Shown here piece after piece: positions 47,323-51,089 of a stretch of DNA of 51,089 nt. The stretch is from an uncultured Alphaproteobacteria bacterium (GTDB lineage Bacteria; Pseudomonadota; Alphaproteobacteria; HIMB59; GCA-002718135). The stretch's first letter is position 1. Each line of letters opens with the position of its first letter. The stretch spans positions 1 to 51,089 of the forward strand of contig CACEPG010000006.1 in the NCBI GenBank assembly GCA_902561355.1. The letters run 5' to 3'. Position numbers and translations under genes: made by a program. The notes below the pieces were generated by a model, which did no database searches, was not told the origin of the DNA, and saw nothing but the letters and a program-made list of their open reading frames with translations.

Positions 47323-48009
47323 ATGAATATACTCGATATTTTTTTAAATTCTTTACTTTTAATCATAACATTTAATCATGATTTGTGGGAAATTATTATT
47401 CTCTCACTATATGTAAGTTTTATTGCTTTAATAATTGGTTCAGTTTTAGGAATATTATTTGGATATTACTTAGCTTTAAAAGTTTTTATTTTTAAGAACA
47501 TTATATTAATTGTTATAAACTCTTTAATGGGTATACCTCCAGTTGTTGTTGGATTAATAGTATATTTTATATTTGCCTCGGGAGGACCTCTAGGGATATT
47601 CGAATTATTATATTCTCCAACCGCAATGATAATTGCTCAAATAATAATAATTTTTCCAATAGTTGCTTCTATTTCTCATGAGATTTTTTTTAAAAATTGG
47701 CATGAATTTAAAGATGAATTTAGATCACTAAACATGCCGTACTTTGGTATTGCAAAAATACTTATCGGTCATAGTTATTCTTTAATTATTACTGCTTTAT
47801 TATCTGCTTATGGAAGAGCTATTTCTGAAGTTGGTGCAGTAATGATTGTTGGAGGAAATATTGATCATTATACACGCGTAATGACAACAGCTATATCTCT
47901 TGAAACAAGGATGGGTAATCTTGAATATGCTATGGCTCTTGGATTAGTTTTAATTAGTATTACATTTTTTATCTATTCTTTTGTATATATTTTAAATAAG
48001 AAAAATTGA
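47323..48009 (+). CDS. tupB: tungstate (or molybdate) ABC transporter permease TupB
   Basis: A 228-residue membrane permease with about five or six helices. The SLMGIPPVVVGLIVYFIFASGGPLG, SPTAMIIAQ and GRAISEVGAVMIVGGNI stretches match the TupB/WtpB group, which carries tungstate, more than ModB. The substrate-binding protein TupA and ATPase TupC are not next to it or elsewhere in the window. It stands directly before mobB and moeA (1- and 0-base spacings), so metal uptake and cofactor assembly are coupled. Confidence 0.82.
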   Translation: MNILDIFLNSLLLIITFNHDLWEIIILSLYVSFIALIIGSVLGILFGYYLALKVFIFKNIILIVINSLMGIPPVVVGLIVYFIFASGGPLGIFELLYSPTAMIIAQIIIIFPIVASISHEIFFKNWHEFKDEFRSLNMPYFGIAKILIGHSYSLIITALLSAYGRAISEVGAVMIVGGNIDHYTRVMTTAISLETRMGNLEYAMALGLVLISITFFIYSFVYILNKKN

Positions 48010-48010
48010 A

Positions 48011-48493
48011 ATGAAGATAATAGGTATAATAGGTTGGAAAAATTCTGGAAAAACTTATTATGCTCAAGAAATAATAAAAAAATTACGTAAAAAAGGATAT
48101 TCAGTTGCTTCAATAAAGCATGCACACCATGAATTTGATGTTGATCAACCTAAAACTGATAGTTTTTTGCATAGAAAAGCTGGATCACAACAAGTAATTA
48201 TTAGTTCTTCTAAAAGATGGGTTAAGATTACTGAATTAGAAAATAATACAGAAAAAAATTTAACTGAACTTTTACAACAATTATCAACAACCGATATAGT
48301 AATAGTTGAAGGTTTTAAAAACGATAATCATCCCAAGATTGAAATTATAAAAGAAAAGTCAAAAAATTATTTATTTAATCAAGTTTCAAATGTAGTTGCT
48401 TTAATATCTGATATAGAGGTTGATAGTAATATTAGAAAATTTAAAAAAAATGAGATTGAGCTTATTGTAAAATTTATACTTAATGATTTATAA
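48011..48493 (+). CDS. mobB: molybdopterin-guanine dinucleotide biosynthesis protein MobB
   Basis: A 160-residue P-loop GTPase-like protein: GWKNSGKTYYAQ (8-19), SIKHAHHEFDVDQPKTDSFLHRKAG and IVIVEGFKNDNHPKIEI are diagnostic. It aids MobA in attaching GMP to the cofactor. It follows tupB by 1 base and its stop overlaps the moeA ATG (TAATG). Confidence 0.94.
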   Translation: MKIIGIIGWKNSGKTYYAQEIIKKLRKKGYSVASIKHAHHEFDVDQPKTDSFLHRKAGSQQVIISSSKRWVKITELENNTEKNLTELLQQLSTTDIVIVEGFKNDNHPKIEIIKEKSKNYLFNQVSNVVALISDIEVDSNIRKFKKNEIELIVKFILNDL

Positions 48494-49707
48494 TGAATAA
48501 GCATCCTCTTACAAAACAACAAATAATAAAATTTCTTATTAAACAAAAAAAAATAATACACCAAACAGAAATTATAAATTTAAATAAGTCAAAGGGAAGA
48601 ATTTTAGCTGAAAATATAAAAAGTAAAATAAACCTACCTCCTTTTAATAATTCAGCAGTAGATGGATATGCAATTTTGAAAAATGACTTAATAAAAAATA
48701 AAATTCTTAATTGTTCAAAAAGAATTGCTGCAGGAGACAAAAAAGAAATTAGAATTAAAAAAGGAGAAGTAATAAGAATCTTTACTGGTGCAAAAATGCC
48801 TTTAAACTGCTCAACAGTAGTTATGCAGGAAAACACAACTATTAAAGATAACAAAATTATTTTAAAAAAAATTCCTAGAATAGGGGAAAATTTTAGACTT
48901 AAAGGTGAAGATATTAAAAAAAATAAAAAAATATTAACAAAAGGTAGTTTTATTAATCAACAGAATATAAATTTGATTGCGGCAGTAGGAATAAATAAAA
49001 TAAAAGTTTTTAAAAAGATAAAGATAGGATATTTTACAAGTGGAAATGAACTTAAATTGCCAACCAAAAAACTTATAAATTCACAAATAAATAATTCTAA
49101 TTATTTTTCTCTTCATTCTCTTTTAGACAGTAATTATATATCAAAGAAATATTGTGGAAATCTTGAAGATAATTATGATGCAGTAAAAAGAAAACTTTTT
49201 AAATCTTCTAAAAATTTTAATTTAGTTATAACAGCAGGAGGAGCATCAGTTGGTGATGAGGACCATTTGATCTCAGTTTTAAAATCAATAGGCAAAATCT
49301 TTTTTTGGAAAGCAGCTATTAAACCTGGTAGACCGTTAGCAATAGGTAAAATTAATAAAACATTTGTGGTTTGCTTGCCTGGGAATCCTGTTTCTGTACA
49401 ACTACTTTTCGCTATGTTGATAAATCCATTTATAAAAAGCTTAGCTGGAGGAAAATTTAAACAACCTAAATCAGAATTAATTTATTCTGATTTTAATATG
49501 AAGAAAAAAACTAAAAGAATGGAATGGCTTAGAGTAGTTAAAAAAAATATTTATAAAAAAAATTATGCATTAAAATATCCAAAGCAAGGCTCAGGAACGA
49601 TAAGCTCAATATCTTATTCAGATGGTATTATTGAAATCCCAGAAAGCATAAGTCAAATTAAAAAAGGTGATATTTTTGAATTTTACAGTTTTGAAAATAT
49701 TTTTTAG
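48493..49707 (+). CDS. moeA: molybdopterin molybdenumtransferase MoeA
   Basis: A 404-residue enzyme that inserts molybdate (or tungstate) into adenylylated molybdopterin. The PPFNNSAVDGYAI, RIFTGAKMP, GEDIKKNK, TAGGASVGDEDHLISVL and CLPGNPVSVQLLFAML motifs are in order, and the C-terminal beta-domain is present (MEWLRVV, QGSGTISSIS). Length is normal. It is the last gene of the tupB-mobB-moeA unit and converges with the TusA-like gene. Confidence 0.96.
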   Translation: MNKHPLTKQQIIKFLIKQKKIIHQTEIINLNKSKGRILAENIKSKINLPPFNNSAVDGYAILKNDLIKNKILNCSKRIAAGDKKEIRIKKGEVIRIFTGAKMPLNCSTVVMQENTTIKDNKIILKKIPRIGENFRLKGEDIKKNKKILTKGSFINQQNINLIAAVGINKIKVFKKIKIGYFTSGNELKLPTKKLINSQINNSNYFSLHSLLDSNYISKKYCGNLEDNYDAVKRKLFKSSKNFNLVITAGGASVGDEDHLISVLKSIGKIFFWKAAIKPGRPLAIGKINKTFVVCLPGNPVSVQLLFAMLINPFIKSLAGGKFKQPKSELIYSDFNMKKKTKRMEWLRVVKKNIYKKNYALKYPKQGSGTISSISYSDGIIEIPESISQIKKGDIFEFYSFENIF

Positions 49708-49708
49708 T

Positions 49709-49957
49709 TTAATTGTTTTTAAATATATAGCGTATTATAATTTTTTTATCTTTCTTATTACAGTCTAAATATTCATAATTTGATTGTGAACAATAATATT
49801 GAAAATCTGCCTCTGCTAAAGGATCAGTTGCAATTACTTTTACTATCATTCCATTTTTTAGTTGAGAAGCCAGCCTTCTTGCTTTTAAAACAGGTATAGG
49901 GCATTCTGTACCGCATGTATCAAGAATTATTTCATCATTTTCAACTAAATCTTTCAT
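49709..49957 (-). CDS. TusA family sulfurtransferase-like protein
   Basis: An 82-residue protein with the TusA core DTCGTECPIPVLKARRLASQLKNG, with Cys19 of the CPxP motif as likely persulfide carrier and an extra Cys15. The rest (VIATDPLAEADFQYYCSQSNYEYL) follows the family's second half. Set among fdhD, mobB, moeA and a formate dehydrogenase gene, it probably carries sulfur for cofactor sulfuration, working with FdhD. That is inference from context; tRNA thiolation is the alternative. Confidence 0.88.
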   Translation of the reverse strand: MKDLVENDEIILDTCGTECPIPVLKARRLASQLKNGMIVKVIATDPLAEADFQYYCSQSNYEYLDCNKKDKKIIIRYIFKNN

Positions 49958-49997
49958 GACTTTCTGATACTAAATATATATTATTATAATAATTGAA

Positions 49998-51089
49998 ATG
50001 AAAAAATTTATTTCTCAAACTGATAATTCTTTAAAAAGAAAAAAAAGACGCTGGACTCCTAAAGGTAGACAAGTTGAAGATTCTTACTTTAATCAAGTTT
50101 CAAAACTTTTTGTTGGAGTAAATATTAAAAGAGATGAATTAATTGAATATCTCCATATTTTACAAGATAATTTTGGAGTTTTATATGATAAACATTTAGT
50201 TGCTTTATCTTCAATAATTAACTTGCCTCTAGCAGAAATATATGAGGTTGCTACATTTTATGCTCATTTTAATATAGTTAAAAATTCTGAAACTTACGAA
50301 CCTATTAAAATTGTTAGAGTTTGTGAAAGTTTGACTTGTGAATTGTTTGGTGCTCAAAAATTACTAAATGATTTAAAAACAACTGAAAATAAAAATCTTA
50401 AAGTTGTTCCAGGTCCTTGTATGGGTAGGTGTGATTTAGCTCCAACTGTATGTGTTGGTAAAAACTATGTTGATAATGCTACAATTATATCAGTTAAAGA
50501 AACGATTAAAAAAAACAAGTTTGATGCTTTGATACCAAAGTATGCTTCGCTAGAAATTTATAAACAAAATGGTGGGTATAAAATTTCGAATAAAATTAAA
50601 GATGGTGAGATTACAAATGAACAAATAATTATTTCTCTTAAAGAGAGTGGCTTAAAAGGTAAGGGTGGTGCTGGTTTTCCAACTGGTATGAAATGGGAAA
50701 TTGTCTCAACATATAATGGAAAGAAATATGTAGCAGTAAATGGAGACGAGGGTGAGCCTGGAACATTTAAAGACAGATATTATTTAGAAAAAGATCCACA
50801 TAGATTTCTTGAAGGCGCGCTGATAGCATCCTTATTTATAAAAGCTTCTAAAGTTTACATTTATATTAGAGATGAATATCCTTCTGTAGTTAAAATTTTA
50901 AAAACTGAAATTAAACAATTAGAGAACGAGAATATAATTCCGAAAGGGCATTTTGTATTAAGGCGTGGTGCTGGAGCTTACATATGTGGTGAAGAATCAG
51001 CTATGATTGAAAGTATAGAAGGTAAAAGAGGTCTTCCAAGACATAGACCGCCATATGTAGCAGAAGTAGGATTGTTTGGATCTCCTACT
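49998..51089 (+). CDS. fdsB: NAD-dependent formate dehydrogenase beta subunit, NuoE-NuoF fusion (3' end outside window)
   Basis: The frame is open from ATG 49998 to the window end, 364 codons without a stop. After a basic lead (KRKKRRWTPKGRQ), residues about 25-170 are a NuoE-like thioredoxin-fold domain with a 2Fe-2S site Cys109, Cys114, Cys141, Cys145 (CESLTC, CMGRC). From about 215 a NuoF-like FMN/NADH domain follows: GLKGKGGAGFPTGMKW, NGDEGEPGTFKDR and GAGAYICGEESAMIESIEGKRGLP. This fused layout is found in soluble NAD-linked formate dehydrogenases; the neighbouring Mo-cofactor, fdhD and tungstate genes support that over complex I. The catalytic subunit should follow outside. Confidence 0.9.
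   Translation, partial: MKKFISQTDNSLKRKKRRWTPKGRQVEDSYFNQVSKLFVGVNIKRDELIEYLHILQDNFGVLYDKHLVALSSIINLPLAEIYEVATFYAHFNIVKNSETYEPIKIVRVCESLTCELFGAQKLLNDLKTTENKNLKVVPGPCMGRCDLAPTVCVGKNYVDNATIISVKETIKKNKFDALIPKYASLEIYKQNGGYKISNKIKDGEITNEQIIISLKESGLKGKGGAGFPTGMKWEIVSTYNGKKYVAVNGDEGEPGTFKDRYYLEKDPHRFLEGALIASLFIKASKVYIYIRDEYPSVVKILKTEIKQLENENIIPKGHFVLRRGAGAYICGEESAMIESIEGKRGLPRHRPPYVAEVGLFGSPT

Noticed and set aside
47295-47366. Extra N-terminal residues for fdhD
   Set aside because: The longer reading would overlap the divergent tupB start and lacks family similarity; the ATG at 47292-47294 gives a normal N-terminus.

Overview
The window is a gene-dense, strongly AT-rich stretch of bacterial chromosome (by eye well under 35% GC, with A/T at most third codon positions). 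It carries about 57 protein genes, almost no intergenic space and no rRNA, tRNA, CRISPR array, insertion sequence or prophage that I can see. The gene families and their order are alphaproteobacterial: yebC to tolQRAB-pal-cpoB-tilS-ftsH-glmM, hisZ-purA, xseB-dxs-tlyA, tkt with gap and efp, zapA next to 5-formyl-THF cyclo-ligase, and a TrcR/DUF1013 regulator. AT richness, streamlining and a sarcosine oxidase operon together suggest a free-living marine oligotroph of the SAR11, HIMB59 or AEGEAN-169 kind. That placement is inference; no marker gene in the window settles it.

Layout. 1-327 is the end of a coiled-coil protein. 331-8655 (minus strand) is a C1 block: a MetF-like reductase, formate-THF ligase, heterotetrameric sarcosine oxidase soxB-soxD-soxA-soxG and an exported thermonuclease. 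8695-13693 (plus) has trhO, bL33 and a four-gene lipid-modification cluster (FAD oxidoreductase, DUF1365, Cfa-type methyltransferase, DUF2878). 13683-19505 (mostly minus) has trcR, bL31, an inositol-monophosphatase-family gene, efp, an unknown gene, gap and tkt. 19589-34604 (plus) is a long housekeeping run: zapA, cyclo-ligase, metallophosphoesterase, yebC, a small PD-(D/E)XK-like nuclease, Tol-Pal, tilS, ftsH, glmM, hisZ and purA. 34590-36444 (minus) has rpoH and a RluD-type pseudouridine synthase. 36443-39627 (plus) has a small membrane protein, xseB, dxs and tlyA. 39618-41512 (minus) has aroC and fabI; pdxH follows on plus. 42188-45816 (minus) runs from a TauE/SafE transporter through two membrane proteins and a universal stress protein to pyrE and a nucleotidyltransferase. 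45866-51089 is a molybdenum/tungsten-cofactor and formate dehydrogenase region: mobA, fdhD, tupB, mobB, moeA, a TusA-like gene and a fused NuoE-NuoF type formate dehydrogenase subunit cut by the window edge.

The two ends fit one metabolic plan. Sarcosine oxidase makes 5,10-methylene-THF from an N-methyl group. MetF can send it to methylation, while Fhs can release formate with ATP gain (after FolD, not in the window). The NAD-linked formate dehydrogenase, whose metal uptake, cofactor and sulfuration genes lie beside it, can oxidise formate to CO2. The observation I rate highest is the 100-residue PD-(D/E)XK-like nuclease between yebC and tolQ, where many alphaproteobacteria carry ruvC-ruvA-ruvB. 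Other points are the lack of room for 6S RNA at its usual zapA/cyclo-ligase site, a predicted leaderless rpoH promoter, divergent genes whose ATG codons share one CATG, a tungstate permease gene without its partners, and a FdhD lacking the paired cysteines.
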